This document shows, piece after piece, positions 27,831-37,042 of a DNA stretch of 64,000 nucleotides (positions within the stretch are counted from its first letter, which is position 1; every line of letters starts with the position of its first letter). Position numbers and translations under genes: made by a program. The stretch is from Hymenobacter sp. H14-R3 (lineage in GTDB: Bacteria; Bacteroidota; Bacteroidia; Cytophagales; Hymenobacteraceae): the NCBI RefSeq assembly GCF_030063445.1, contig NZ_JASITD010000011.1, forward strand, positions 1 through 64,000, given 5' to 3'. The notes under the pieces were generated by a model. It did no database searches, had not been told where the DNA came from, and was given only the letters and a program-made list of their open reading frames with translations.

Positions 27831-27899
27831 ACAGTTGTTATTTATATTTGTTAGTTAACTTGCTTTCAGTCTGATACGCTACCCGGACGTAAGCATCGC

Positions 27900-28679
27900 T
27901 TACGCCGCTCGGTAGGCCGCGGGGACTTCATCCAGCGCTTTTATGCGGGCCGCGTACTCGGTAGGAAGCAGCGTATTTTTCAGCCATTGGCTGGCGGCCA
28001 GCTGCTTGGTGCGGCGGTAAAAACCCACCGCCGGGCGCAGCCACGCGCCGTTGCCCAGCGCCAATTGTGCGGCCACCGGGGGCGGCACTACCAGGCCCTG
28101 CACGCCGCGCAGCATCGCGTAGCGTACCCCGCCCAGGTGCTTGCGATATTGTAAATAGAGGTCGGCCGTGAAGCGGCTCGGGGCCAGGTTGGCGGCCAGG
28201 TGCCGGGCGCGGTCGGCGAGCCAGGCGGCGTAGGAAGTGGGCAAATCGGGCACGCCCATGCGCCGCCCGAGGCGGCAGAAAACGTCCACTATCTCCTCGC
28301 ACTCGGCCGGCGTGAGGGGCCGCTCCAGCACCTCAAACGCCCGGATGGAGTAGGCGATGAGCAGGTACAGCACGTCGCGGTACGCCCAGGCCGGAATGGC
28401 CTGGCCCCGGCTGGCCTCTACCGCGCCGTGAATGGCGGCGATGCTGTCGATGGCCTTTTCGGCCCCAACCCGGTCGGCAAACACGATGCGGCGGGCGTAA
28501 TCAACGGTCGAAAAGAGCCGGCCCAGCGGGTCGGCCGGCAGCCGCCCGGTGAAATACAGCCAGTCCACGGCCTTGTTGAGCGCAAACTCGGCGGCCGCCC
28601 CGGCAAAAATGAACAGCACCGTATCGGAGGTGCCCCAGATGCGGCGCACAATGGAGTTTTGGGCAACGAAGGTTTCCAT
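27900..28679 (-). CDS. MpaB/DUF2236-like oxygenase family protein
   Basis: 259 residues, soluble and mostly helical. The N-terminal SIVRRIWGTSDTVLFIFAGA segment, followed by a helix where the family usually has HPxVA, the IAAIHGAVEASRG block near residue 85, and the DVLYLLIAYSIRAFEVLERP helix match the ER-bound oxygenase MpaB / rubber-oxygenase fold (DUF2236). Characterised relatives are haem enzymes that cleave polyisoprene or long chains; most bacterial members are untested. A histidine near residue 85 is the visible candidate ligand. The family fit is good but not perfect, and no function can be assigned. Confidence 0.65.
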   Translation of the reverse strand: METFVAQNSIVRRIWGTSDTVLFIFAGAAAEFALNKAVDWLYFTGRLPADPLGRLFSTVDYARRIVFADRVGAEKAIDSIAAIHGAVEASRGQAIPAWAYRDVLYLLIAYSIRAFEVLERPLTPAECEEIVDVFCRLGRRMGVPDLPTSYAAWLADRARHLAANLAPSRFTADLYLQYRKHLGGVRYAMLRGVQGLVVPPPVAAQLALGNGAWLRPAVGFYRRTKQLAASQWLKNTLLPTEYAARIKALDEVPAAYRAA

Positions 28680-28772
28680 AGAACTGGGCTGACAAGCAGG
28701 GGCTGGCGAACGCGGTGGGTTTTGTGGCTCAGTGTACTTTGAATTGCAAAGCTAAGCGTAAAAAAACAACGA

Positions 28773-28790
28773 GCTACCCGGCCGGCCGGG
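28773..28790 (-). terminator. Hairpin after the LytTR regulator gene
   Basis: The 16-bp palindrome ACCCGGCCGGCCGGGT is followed, in the minus direction, by CTCGTTGTTTTTTT, giving an intrinsic-terminator layout just after the LytTR stop. Confidence 0.6.
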
Positions 28791-28793
28791 TGC

Positions 28794-29591
28794 TCAGCCT
28801 TCAAGCCAGCGGCGGCAGGCGGCGGTTTGGGCAGTGCTGGTGGTGAGGTCGCCGCCGTGCTTGAGCTTGATAAGCAGGCGGTTGTTGAAATAAGGCTCGG
28901 CTTTGGCTACGGCGTTGAGGTGCAGCAGCTCGCTGCGGTTGAGCCGAAAAAAACGGGCGGGGTCGAGCTGCTGCTCCCAGTCGGTGAGGGTGCCGGCCAG
29001 TGGGTGGCGGGTGCCGCGCTGGTCAATGGCGAACACCACGCCCTCCTCGGCTTGCAGGTAGGCCACCTCCTCCACGGGCAGCAGGTAGAAGCCGTTGTTG
29101 GGCTGGCGCACGGTGAGGCGCTGGCGGTAGCTGGGGGTGGCCGGGCGCAGGGCGGCCCGCAGCTGCTCGACGAGCGCCGCCGACAGGCCGGGCGGGGCGG
29201 CCGCCCCGGCATTGGCGGGGGCGAAGCTGGCGCGCAGGGCCTCGTACTTGGCCAGGGCCGCGGCAAACTGCTCGTAGCTAAAGGGTTTGAGCAGGTAGCC
29301 GATGCCGTTGGCCTGGAAAGCGGCCAGTAAAAACTGGTCGTAGGCAGTGAGAAAAATAACCGGGCAGGCCACGGGCACCTGCTCGTAGAGGCTGAACACG
29401 TTGCCATCGAGCAGCTCGATGTCGGAGAAGATGAGGGCCGGCGGCTCGGCGGCGTGGGCGGCAAACCAGGCCAGCCCCTTTTTGATGCTGCGCACCTCGT
29501 GCACATCAGCGGTGGGCAGGCCGTAGCGGGCCGCAAAGTCGCGAATCTGGGCGGCCGTGGGGGCCTCGTCTTCTATAATGAGTAAGCGCAA
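28794..29591 (-). CDS. LytTR-family response regulator
   Basis: 265 residues. Receiver domain about 1-120: LLIIEDEAP acidic pocket, phospho-acceptor Asp in IFSDIELLDGNVF (about 57), T in FLTAYDQF and K in YLLKPFSYEQF. The C-terminal LytTR DNA-binding domain (about 165-262) has YLLPVEEVAYLQAEEGVVF and FFRLNRSELLHLNAV. Partner of the LytS-type kinase encoded upstream on the same strand, with a GIN-domain gene in between. In Bacteroidota such pairs often control nearby membrane or envelope genes; here the adjacent outer-membrane receptor is the natural candidate target. Confidence 0.9.
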   Translation of the reverse strand: MRLLIIEDEAPTAAQIRDFAARYGLPTADVHEVRSIKKGLAWFAAHAAEPPALIFSDIELLDGNVFSLYEQVPVACPVIFLTAYDQFLLAAFQANGIGYLLKPFSYEQFAAALAKYEALRASFAPANAGAAAPPGLSAALVEQLRAALRPATPSYRQRLTVRQPNNGFYLLPVEEVAYLQAEEGVVFAIDQRGTRHPLAGTLTDWEQQLDPARFFRLNRSELLHLNAVAKAEPYFNNRLLIKLKHGGDLTTSTAQTAACRRWLEG

Positions 29592-29737
29592 AGTGTTGAT
29601 AATAAATAGGTTATGTTACTGAGTTCTGGGTCGGGGTGCCCTATGCCGAAGCAGCATTGGTAAATGTGGGGTTTACGTAATCTGGACTGCCCACCCACCC
29701 GGCCGGGGCTTGCGAATAAATAAACCCAGTGATAGGC

Positions 29738-29756
29738 GGCCCCTGCTGAGGGGGCC
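29738..29756. terminator. Short GC hairpin between the GIN and LytTR genes
   Basis: GGCCCC at 29738-29743 pairs with GGGGCC at 29751-29756, a few bases beyond the GIN gene stop in the direction of transcription. No T tract, so it may only attenuate read-through into the regulator gene. Confidence 0.3.
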
Positions 29757-29780
29757 TGTGGTAGCCGGGGCCCAGCTCCC

Positions 29781-30521
29781 TCACTGGCTTGCCCGCACGC
29801 TGCCCAACCCATTGGCGTGCAGTGCCGTAGTGGCCGGCCGGCCCCGGTAGCGGATGGTGCCGATGCCAGCTGCCGTGGCTGCCAACGCCTGGGTTGCCGT
29901 TACTTCTTCGGTGCCGGTGCCCCGTAGGCTGGCCGTCGTTACCTTACTCAGCAAGCCGAAGCCATGGTAGGTGCCAACGCCCCGGATGCTCACCTGCTGC
30001 GTAGTGGTGGTGCCGCCCATGGTCACGGTGCCCGCCCCACTGATGGCCACGCTGGTACGGGTATTGGCGACCCGCAAAGTCAAGCTGCCCACGCCGGCTA
30101 GCTCCACGGCCGGGGTAGGGGCGGTGAAGGGCGTCAGCCCGGCCAGGGAACTGGTTCCGGCCAGGTGCAGCCGCGTTAGCTTAGGCAAGGTGATGGTGAG
30201 CTGAAGCCGCTCAGCGGGCTGCCAGGGCTGCCACCAGCCGGCCTTGTCGGCGGGCGAGTGAAGACGGAGGATGCCCCCCCGCGTGCGCGCCGTTAGGTGG
30301 TTGAGCTGGCGGGGCGACCCCGCCGCCACAATGCGCTGGGGGCTGCCTTCGGCCACCGTAACATCGGCAGCCCCCTCAATAAAGAGGCCCTCAGCGGTAG
30401 GCAAGGTAAGCAACCGGCTTTGGGGGCGGTCCCCGGCTAGTGCCCCTGGTGCCACTAGGCGGCCGGCCCCGGTTATGCCCAAACCGAGAACCAGGAGAAA
30501 GGGGAGGAGAAGGGTTTTCAT
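29781..30521 (-). CDS. Exported GIN-domain (DUF2807) protein
   Basis: 246 residues from the ATG at 30521, chosen because it gives a clean signal peptide (MKTLLLPFLLVLGLGITGAG); the frame is open 20 codons further upstream. The mature part is a beta-helix-like DUF2807 'head GIN' domain: EGAADVTVAEG near the start, then recurring rungs LHLAGTSSL, ELAGVGSL, AISGAGTVTMGG, IRGVGTY. Such proteins are envelope-located in Bacteroidota; function is unknown. It lies between the kinase and regulator genes of one two-component system, suggesting a role in sensing or as an output. Confidence 0.8.
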   Translation of the reverse strand: MKTLLLPFLLVLGLGITGAGRLVAPGALAGDRPQSRLLTLPTAEGLFIEGAADVTVAEGSPQRIVAAGSPRQLNHLTARTRGGILRLHSPADKAGWWQPWQPAERLQLTITLPKLTRLHLAGTSSLAGLTPFTAPTPAVELAGVGSLTLRVANTRTSVAISGAGTVTMGGTTTTQQVSIRGVGTYHGFGLLSKVTTASLRGTGTEEVTATQALAATAAGIGTIRYRGRPATTALHANGLGSVRASQ

Positions 30522-30614
30522 AAAGGAGGGAGTAGTTGACAGGCAGCAGGGCACCTCACTAAGCAACGAGGCTCGTGCCAAGAAGAAGAGCGCCGGACGA
30601 GTGTTCTTGCAGTG

Positions 30615-31637
30615 CTACTGGCCCGGCACCTGGTGCAGTAGCGGCACCGTGACGGCAAAGCTGGCCGCTGAATTGTCGATTTGCACGGGCTGGCCGGCCA
30701 GCAGGCGGTAGCGCTCCTGCAGGTTGCGCAGGCCGGTGCCGCCGGGTTCGGGGCGGGTGTGCTTGGGGCGCTGGGGGTTGCGCACCCGCAGGCTTTGGGG
30801 GCTCACAAAGAGCGAGATAGCCAGCGGGTCGTCGTCGTCGCCGCTGTTGTGCTTGAGGGCGTTTTCGATTAAAATCTGGAGCGTGCCGGGCACGGTGTGC
30901 AGCCGGGCGGGGTCGAGGCCAGGGGCCAGGGTAGTTTCAAACGCGTAGGCCGCCCCGAAGCGGTGGCGCAGCAGGTACACGTAATCATCCAAAAATTGCA
31001 GCTCCTCGGCCAGGGTCACAAAATCGGCGTCGCGGTGGCGCAGCAGGTAGCGGTAGAGGTTGGCGAAGCAGCCCAGGTAGTGGCCCGCCACGGCGGCATC
31101 CTGCCCGATGAGCATGTGCAGCACGTGCAGGTTGTTGAACAGAAAGTGCGGGTCGAGCTGGGCTTTGAGGGCGCGCAGCTCGCTCTCGGTTTGGGCCTTT
31201 TGCAGCAGCAGCACCCGGTTCTGGGCCTCGAAGTAGCGCTTGCCGGTGAGCAGCACCGCCAGCAGGCCGTAGCTCTGGGCATGCTGCACGGCCGCGAATA
31301 AGATTCGCCCGGCGGAGATAGCGTGGGGTTTGCCGATTAAGTAGTCGTACAGGTAGAAGTAAGCCGCGCCGCTGAGCCCCACAAATACCGGTAGCAGCGC
31401 TAGCCCCAGCCCGCGCCGCCGGCCCAGCAACAGGGGCAGCAGGCCACCCAGCAGCAGGGCCACGGTAGCGGTGTCGAGCACTACCGTGCCCGCCACTTCG
31501 GGTAGCACCTGCCAGGCGCTGGCGTGGTTCTCGGCCCGGTATTGCACCAGTAGAATGGGGGCGACCACCAGCCAGTAGGCGGCCACAAAAACCAGGTCGG
31601 AGCGCGAGGGCCGCTGGGCGGCGAAGGGAGAATCCAT
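30615..31637 (-). CDS. LytS-type sensor histidine kinase
   Basis: 340 residues. Several N-terminal hydrophobic helices (about 15-135) make a membrane anchor. The His_kinase core has the phospho-acceptor motif LDPHFLFNNLHVLHML (about residue 180), a shortened ATPase with ILIENALKHN (N box) and GGTGLRNLQERYRLL (G box). This is the class that works with LytTR regulators such as the one at 28794-29591. It starts 38 bp after the outer-membrane receptor stop, so receptor, kinase, GIN protein and regulator probably form one transcript. Confidence 0.9.
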   Translation of the reverse strand: MDSPFAAQRPSRSDLVFVAAYWLVVAPILLVQYRAENHASAWQVLPEVAGTVVLDTATVALLLGGLLPLLLGRRRGLGLALLPVFVGLSGAAYFYLYDYLIGKPHAISAGRILFAAVQHAQSYGLLAVLLTGKRYFEAQNRVLLLQKAQTESELRALKAQLDPHFLFNNLHVLHMLIGQDAAVAGHYLGCFANLYRYLLRHRDADFVTLAEELQFLDDYVYLLRHRFGAAYAFETTLAPGLDPARLHTVPGTLQILIENALKHNSGDDDDPLAISLFVSPQSLRVRNPQRPKHTRPEPGGTGLRNLQERYRLLAGQPVQIDNSAASFAVTVPLLHQVPGQ

Positions 31638-31674
31638 GGCGTAAAGAAGGGGCAGGATGCGGGCGAACGGCCGG

Positions 31675-34077
31675 TTATTCGCGGTCCGTCTTTACGCGGC
31701 TGCGCTCGTCGTCGAGGCCAGTGGCGTGCTTACGGGCGGCAGTTAGCTTCTGATTACCAAAGGAGTAGGCCAAGCTAAGGCGCAGCTGGCGGGTTTCGCT
31801 CTGGGTAAGAAAGCGCAGGTCCATATTCTGGTAGCGCACGGTGCCGCGCTGCTGGTTGGTGAAAAACACATCGGTGGCCGCCAGGCGCAGCTGCAGCTGG
31901 TCGTGGCAAAAAGCCTTTTGCAGCCCCAATGAGGCCGAGCCGAAGGGCCGGAAGGCAATCAGTCCGTTGACCCCGCCCGAGTGGTAGAAGCCCGACACCT
32001 CCAGGCGCACGCCTTGGGGCAGGCGCACGGTGCTTTGCAGGTACACGATGGCCGAGAGCCGCCCGCCCCGGTACTCGCCGCCCAAATACTGGCCGTTATA
32101 CTGGTTGTAAATGGTATTGACGCCCCCGTAGCCGCTCACGCGCTGGCCCAGGCTGAGCGGAAAGTTGAGGGTGGCGCTGTAATTATCGAGCCGGCCCAGG
32201 TTGGTAGTAGTCGAGTACAAGATGCTGTCTGGCTGGGCCGTAACGAGGCTGATGGCGTCGCTGGTGCGGTTGTAGGCGAGCGAGAGCACGGGCTGCTGCT
32301 GGTAGGTGAGGGCGGCGCGGTAGGCGCTGGTGAGCTCGGGCTTGAGAAAGGGGTTGCCCTGCTGGCGGCTGTAGGGGTCGAGGTAGATGATGCTGGGGTT
32401 CAAATCCTGGTAGCCGGGCCGGTCGATGCGCCGGCCGTAGCTGAGGTTGGCCCCCAGCTTTTTGGTTAGCTCCTTGGTTACCGAGAGGCTCGGGAAAAGC
32501 TGAAAATAGTCGCGGGCCACTGTGCGGGCCAGCGCCACTGACGTAGCCGCCGAGTGCGTTTGCTCGCCCCGCAGGCCGGCCTCCAGCTGCACGCCGCCCC
32601 ACTGCCGGGCGAGGCTGAGGTAGCCGGCCGCCAGCCGCTCGGCATACTGAAACTGGTCGGAGCGGCCGGGTACGGGCTGCCAGCCGCCGGCCGCCAGCTC
32701 TGCAAAATCGAGTTGGCTGCTGATGGTGGCCGCGCTGATTTTGGCCCCCGCCGCCAGCTTGGCCCGGCCCAGCGGCTGGTGGTAATCGGCCTTAGCCGAG
32801 CGCAGCCCAATGGCCGTTTGCTGGTTGAAGCGCAGCTGCTGAATAGTACTATTGCTCAAATTATTAACCAGAATATTGCCGGTGCCCGCGCGGTAGCGGG
32901 AATAGTCGGCATCGAGGAGCAGCTCGCGGCCGGCTGAGTCCAGCGCCAGCTTGTAGTGCAGGTTGGCGGCGTAGCTGGTGGTGCGGCGCTGGTTGTCGTT
33001 GCGGGTGGTGGTGGCCAGCAGCTTATCGGCGCTGGTCACGTCGATGCGGTTCTCATACTCGACCTGCGTGCCGGCCGCGTAGCCACTCAGCAGCACGCCC
33101 AGCGTTTGGCGGCGGGTCAGGGGCAGGTCGGCCCCCACGCGGGCGGTGTGGGCGCCCACGGTGCGCGGCTGGTAGCTGCGCTGGGCGTAGGTCACCGCCT
33201 GGCCGGCCTCGGTAGTCAGGCGGTCGGTGTTGAGCTGCTCGTAGGTGCGGCGGTAGTTGTAGCCGTAGTTGCCAAACACGTTCAGGCCTTGGCGAGTGCG
33301 GTGGTTGAGGTCGAGCGCCGCGCCGGCCTTGCCAAAGCGGCCGTAGCCGGCCGTGCCCGTTACCGTGCCGTTGGTGCCCAGGTTGGCGTTTTTCTTCAGA
33401 ATAATGTTGAGGATGCCCGCGCTGCCGGCCGCCTCGTAGGCCGCGCCGGGCTGGGTGAGCACCTCCACCCGGTCGATGCTGCTGCCCGGAAAGTCCCGGA
33501 GCACGCTCACCACGTCGGTGTAGTGGGTGGTGCGGCCGTCGAGCAAAATAGTGAGGCCCTCGCGCCCGGCCAGGCTCAGGCGGTTATTCTGCAGCACCAG
33601 GCCGGGTATTTTCTGCAGAATTTCGAGGGCGGTAGCCCCGGCGGCGGTGGGGCTGGCGGCCACGTTGAGCACCATTTTGCCGGGCTGCATTTCCAGCAGC
33701 GGCTTCTGGCCCACTACCTCCACGCCCTTGAGCTGCCGGGTGGCCGGGGCCAGGTAAATGGCGGGCAGCTGCCCGCCGGGCGCGGCACCCGGCAGCGCCA
33801 GCGGGGCCGAGCGGTACGGCTGGTAGCCCAGCAAAACAACGGTGAGCCGGTACTGGCCGGGCCCCACGCCACCAAATGTGAAGCGGCCATCGGCCTGCGC
33901 CACTACGTCGCGCACCCAGGTAGTGTCGCGCACCTGCCGCAGCAGCACCGTGGCAAAGGGCACGGGGTGCTGCTGCGCATCGAGCAGGCGGCCGGTGAGC
34001 GGGCCCGGGGTTTGAGCGCGGGAAAGCAAGGCTAGGGCCAATAGCGGCAGGAGTAGGCAGCGGCGCAGGACAGTCAT
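31675..34077 (-). CDS. TonB-dependent-receptor-like outer-membrane beta-barrel protein
   Basis: 800 residues from the ATG at 34077, which starts a signal peptide (MTVLRRCLLLPLLALALLSR). Next is a carboxypeptidase-regulatory-like Ig fold (GRLLDAQQHPVPFATVLLRQ, about 25-105), a plug domain (LEILQKIPGLVLQNNRLSL, LTILLDGRTTHYTDV, SIDRVEVLTQPGAAYEAAG), then a barrel of the 'outer membrane beta-barrel family' (OMP_b-brl_3) ending in QLRLSLAYSFGN. No clear TonB box and no SusD partner, so ligand uptake is uncertain. Barrels of this group are often placed beside LytS/LytTR genes, as here. Confidence 0.85.
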   Translation of the reverse strand: MTVLRRCLLLPLLALALLSRAQTPGPLTGRLLDAQQHPVPFATVLLRQVRDTTWVRDVVAQADGRFTFGGVGPGQYRLTVVLLGYQPYRSAPLALPGAAPGGQLPAIYLAPATRQLKGVEVVGQKPLLEMQPGKMVLNVAASPTAAGATALEILQKIPGLVLQNNRLSLAGREGLTILLDGRTTHYTDVVSVLRDFPGSSIDRVEVLTQPGAAYEAAGSAGILNIILKKNANLGTNGTVTGTAGYGRFGKAGAALDLNHRTRQGLNVFGNYGYNYRRTYEQLNTDRLTTEAGQAVTYAQRSYQPRTVGAHTARVGADLPLTRRQTLGVLLSGYAAGTQVEYENRIDVTSADKLLATTTRNDNQRRTTSYAANLHYKLALDSAGRELLLDADYSRYRAGTGNILVNNLSNSTIQQLRFNQQTAIGLRSAKADYHQPLGRAKLAAGAKISAATISSQLDFAELAAGGWQPVPGRSDQFQYAERLAAGYLSLARQWGGVQLEAGLRGEQTHSAATSVALARTVARDYFQLFPSLSVTKELTKKLGANLSYGRRIDRPGYQDLNPSIIYLDPYSRQQGNPFLKPELTSAYRAALTYQQQPVLSLAYNRTSDAISLVTAQPDSILYSTTTNLGRLDNYSATLNFPLSLGQRVSGYGGVNTIYNQYNGQYLGGEYRGGRLSAIVYLQSTVRLPQGVRLEVSGFYHSGGVNGLIAFRPFGSASLGLQKAFCHDQLQLRLAATDVFFTNQQRGTVRYQNMDLRFLTQSETRQLRLSLAYSFGNQKLTAARKHATGLDDERSRVKTDRE

Positions 34078-34588
34078 GGCGTTTGGGAGAAAGATGAAAC
34101 TTTCCCCAAAGCACTCCGCCCGCCCTGCCCGCCGCCAGCACCCACCATTGAACCAGGGGAAAAAGCTGCCGAATCCCCTGGAAAACCCCGCGAGTTGGCC
34201 GCTGCTGGCCGAAGCTGGCGCGAGTTTAGCGCAGCGTAACGCGTGCCCGGTATGGCAGGGAAGCCCCGCCTTCACTGCCGCGCCAGCGGCAAACGCGCGG
34301 TAGGCTCGTTGCAGCCGGTCGTTCGGATGCGAGGCCCGGCCGCGCCCGAATGAACGGCACGCGTTACGCTGCGCTGGGCTCGCGCCAGCAGCGGCCGAGC
34401 AGCGAACCCATTAAGTATTCGTTGGCAAATAATTTAGGTTAAAACAGACGGTCATGCTGACCTTGCCGAAGTGTATCTGCCGCGTAGCTATCTCTAGATG
34501 CTGAGATTACACTCGTGGTGAAGATGCTTCGGCAAGCTCAGCATGACGCTCTTACTAGCACACTAATTAGCAACGGGCGCGCACCGCC
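34078..34588. other. Repeat-rich intergenic region
   Basis: No gene seen. It holds an imperfect inverted repeat (34215-34247 with 34356-34388; 30 of 33 positions pair, the mismatch being TTT against CCC; core GCGCAGCGTAACGCGTGCC) and then a copy of the GTCATGCTGA family. The stretch 34410-34444 matches the flank of the first copy near position 97-129. Confidence 0.7.
34449..34548. repeat. Degenerate inverted repeat, dispersed GTCATGCTGA family
   Basis: The left arm starts GGTCATGCTGACCTTGCCGA (34450 onwards) and the right arm is the well-preserved GATGCTTCGGCAAGCTCAGC then ATGACG, ending near 34548. The left arm has several changes, so this copy is older than the one at 8502. Located between the MMPL exporter 3' end and the outer-membrane receptor promoter region. 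Confidence 0.75.
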
Positions 34589-36940
34589 TCACTTGCCCAC
34601 CAGCGCCGGCGCGGCCCCCACCTTCTTGCGCCGCCGCCCATAAATGCCCAGTATCAGCAGCGGCAGCAGCGTGAGCTCGGCCACCACGCCAAACAGCAGC
34701 GTGAGGCCAATGAGCAGCCCCACGTAAAACGTGCCGTCGAACGACGAGAACAGCAGCGTGCCGAAGCCGCCCACCAAAATGAGCGAGGTCACGATAACCG
34801 CCTGCCCGGCCAGGATGTAGGTGCGCCGCACGGCCTTGAATAAGTCGGGCTCGTGGCCCATGGTGAGGCGCAACTTGCTGATAAAGTGAATAGTATCATC
34901 CACGGCAATGCCGAAGGCAATGGTAAAGATGATGCTCGTGCTCACCTTCATATTCACGCCAGCCAGGCCCATTACGCCCGCCACCACCAAAATGGGCAGC
35001 AGGTTGGGGATGAGCACCACGATGGTCATGCGCACCGACTTAAACAGCACCAGCACGATAAGCGTAACCATGGCCACGTCGATGGCCATGCCCTGTATCA
35101 TGTTGAGCGTTAGGTTCTCGTTGTTTTTGTCGATGAGGTTAGACGAGCCCGTGAGGCGCGTGCGTAAAACCGTGGTGTCGATGCCCGTGCGCAGAAACTG
35201 CCGCAGCGCCCCGTTGAGCGCGTCGGCCCGGATGCTGCCCACGTCCACCATGCGGCCGGTGAGGCGGCCGGCGCTGCCGTCGGGCAGGGCCAGGGCCCGA
35301 AACTCGGGCCGCTTGCGAAACTGACGCAGCGGCCCGCGCAGCCGCGCCAGCCCGGCCGAATCGGCCGGCAGGCGGTACTCGGCCAGCCCGCCGCCGTGCA
35401 GGGCCTGGTGCACGGTACGCACCAGCGTAGCCGGCGAGGCCGAGAATTTGAGGCCGTAGGTGGCGGCCAGGTAGCGCTCTATTTTCTCGGTTTGGGCCAG
35501 CACGGTGGGGTCAAATATTTTGCGTCCGCCGGCCGGTTTCAGCTCCAGCTCGAAGGGCCGCACGCCGGCAAAGTGGGTGTTGAAAAAGGCGAAGTCCTGC
35601 CGCACCGGGTCGCTCTTCGACAAGTCATCGAGCAGCGACGAGTTGATGCGCACCCGCGTGGCCAGCCCGATGCTGGCCACCAGAACGAGCCCGCTGAGCA
35701 TAAACACCAGCCGCCGCCGCCGCAGCACGCCCATAAACAGGCGGCCCAGCACGCCGTCCCAGTCGTGGCCGTGCTTGCGCGGCTCGCGCAGGGCCGGCTT
35801 GTTGAGCAGCACTAGCATGGCCGGCAACAGCGTGAAGCTCAGCAGGAAAGCCAGAATAACGGCGATGCCCGTAAACAGCCCGAAGTTGTGAATGGGTCGG
35901 ATGGTGCTCGTCATGAGCGTAAAAAAGCCGATGCTGGTCGTCAGCGCCGACAGCCCCGAGCCGAAGCCCGACTCCTTCATGGTGGTGCGCAGCGCGTGGC
36001 GCTTGCCCGCGCCGTAGCCCAGCTCGCTCACGTAGCGGCTGATAATGTGGATGGTATCCGACATGCCCACCACAAAGAGCATGAGCGGCAGCAGGGCCGT
36101 CATCAGGTCGATGCTGATGCCGCAGGCCCCCATCACGCCCAGGCCCCAGATGATGGCGCCCACTACCACCACCAGCGGCAGAATAACGCCCCACCAGGTG
36201 CGAAACGTGAGCCACAATAGCCCCATTACCAGCAGGAAAGACAGCGACATAAAGATAATCATCTCCCGCTGCAGGCGGTCCACAAACACGGACTGCGCCA
36301 CCGCCTTGCCCGCAAAGTGCACCCGCGCCGCTGGCAGCCCGGCCCGCGCCAGGCCGGCGCGCAGCTGGGTCAGCAGCGAGTCGCCGGGCGGCTTCTTGAG
36401 GTCGGGCGTGGTTTGGATAACCAGCGCCACGGCCCGCGCATCGGGGCTGAATACGTTGCCCACCAGGCCGGGCGTTTGGTAAATCAGCGTCGAGTCGGCG
36501 GCGCGGCGGCTGGGGTCGGCGTGGTACTCGCCGGGGTGCAGGTAGGGCAGGGTGTAGGCCCCAATGCCCTCCACCACGGTTTGGCTGAGCGTGGTGGGGG
36601 AGGTGACGTGCAGCACGTTGCGCTGCCGCCGCGCCACGCGCGTGAGGCTATCCACCTGCACCAAAAAGGCGGGCGAAAAGGCCGTTTGGCCTGGCCCGGC
36701 CTCCAGGGCCAGCAGCAGGTAGTCGTTGTCGTTGCCGAAGCGCTGGGTGTAGCCCTGGTAGTAATCCAGGTCGGGGTCGCCGGCGGGATAAAAGTCGTTG
36801 AAATTGTAGTTGAAGCGCAGCTGGGCGGCAAAGTAGCCGGCCAGTCCCGTGAGCAGGGCCAGCACGAGCAGCGTGAGGTAGGCGGTTCGGCGAAGGGGCA
36901 TAAAAGCAAGTAGCGCGGGCTTTGTAGTCCGCGTAGACAT
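34589..36940 (-). CDS. RND-superfamily (MMPL-type) exporter
   Basis: 783 residues from the ATG at 36940; an ATG at 36901 (MPLRRTAYL) is also possible. Two repeats of the RND layout: one N-terminal helix, a periplasmic loop, then a five- to six-helix block, repeated. The first membrane block has ALLPLMLFVVGMSDTIHII and the second ISIIFTIAFGIAVDDTIHFI-like sequence, with the conserved D in 'xxDTIHxI' in both, the proton-relay position of MMPL proteins. Such proteins move lipids or hydrophobic molecules across the inner membrane. No adaptor or outer-membrane partner adjoins it, so the cargo is unknown. Confidence 0.85.
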   Translation of the reverse strand: MSTRTTKPALLAFMPLRRTAYLTLLVLALLTGLAGYFAAQLRFNYNFNDFYPAGDPDLDYYQGYTQRFGNDNDYLLLALEAGPGQTAFSPAFLVQVDSLTRVARRQRNVLHVTSPTTLSQTVVEGIGAYTLPYLHPGEYHADPSRRAADSTLIYQTPGLVGNVFSPDARAVALVIQTTPDLKKPPGDSLLTQLRAGLARAGLPAARVHFAGKAVAQSVFVDRLQREMIIFMSLSFLLVMGLLWLTFRTWWGVILPLVVVVGAIIWGLGVMGACGISIDLMTALLPLMLFVVGMSDTIHIISRYVSELGYGAGKRHALRTTMKESGFGSGLSALTTSIGFFTLMTSTIRPIHNFGLFTGIAVILAFLLSFTLLPAMLVLLNKPALREPRKHGHDWDGVLGRLFMGVLRRRRLVFMLSGLVLVASIGLATRVRINSSLLDDLSKSDPVRQDFAFFNTHFAGVRPFELELKPAGGRKIFDPTVLAQTEKIERYLAATYGLKFSASPATLVRTVHQALHGGGLAEYRLPADSAGLARLRGPLRQFRKRPEFRALALPDGSAGRLTGRMVDVGSIRADALNGALRQFLRTGIDTTVLRTRLTGSSNLIDKNNENLTLNMIQGMAIDVAMVTLIVLVLFKSVRMTIVVLIPNLLPILVVAGVMGLAGVNMKVSTSIIFTIAFGIAVDDTIHFISKLRLTMGHEPDLFKAVRRTYILAGQAVIVTSLILVGGFGTLLFSSFDGTFYVGLLIGLTLLFGVVAELTLLPLLILGIYGRRRKKVGAAPALVGK

Positions 36941-37042
36941 TGGGCAACCGCACCCGCTTCGGCATTTCCGAAACGCTTTGTACTTTAGAAGCCGCAACTA
37001 CCAGCAACCCCCCGATTTCCCCAATTGTTTCTGCCTAAGCTC

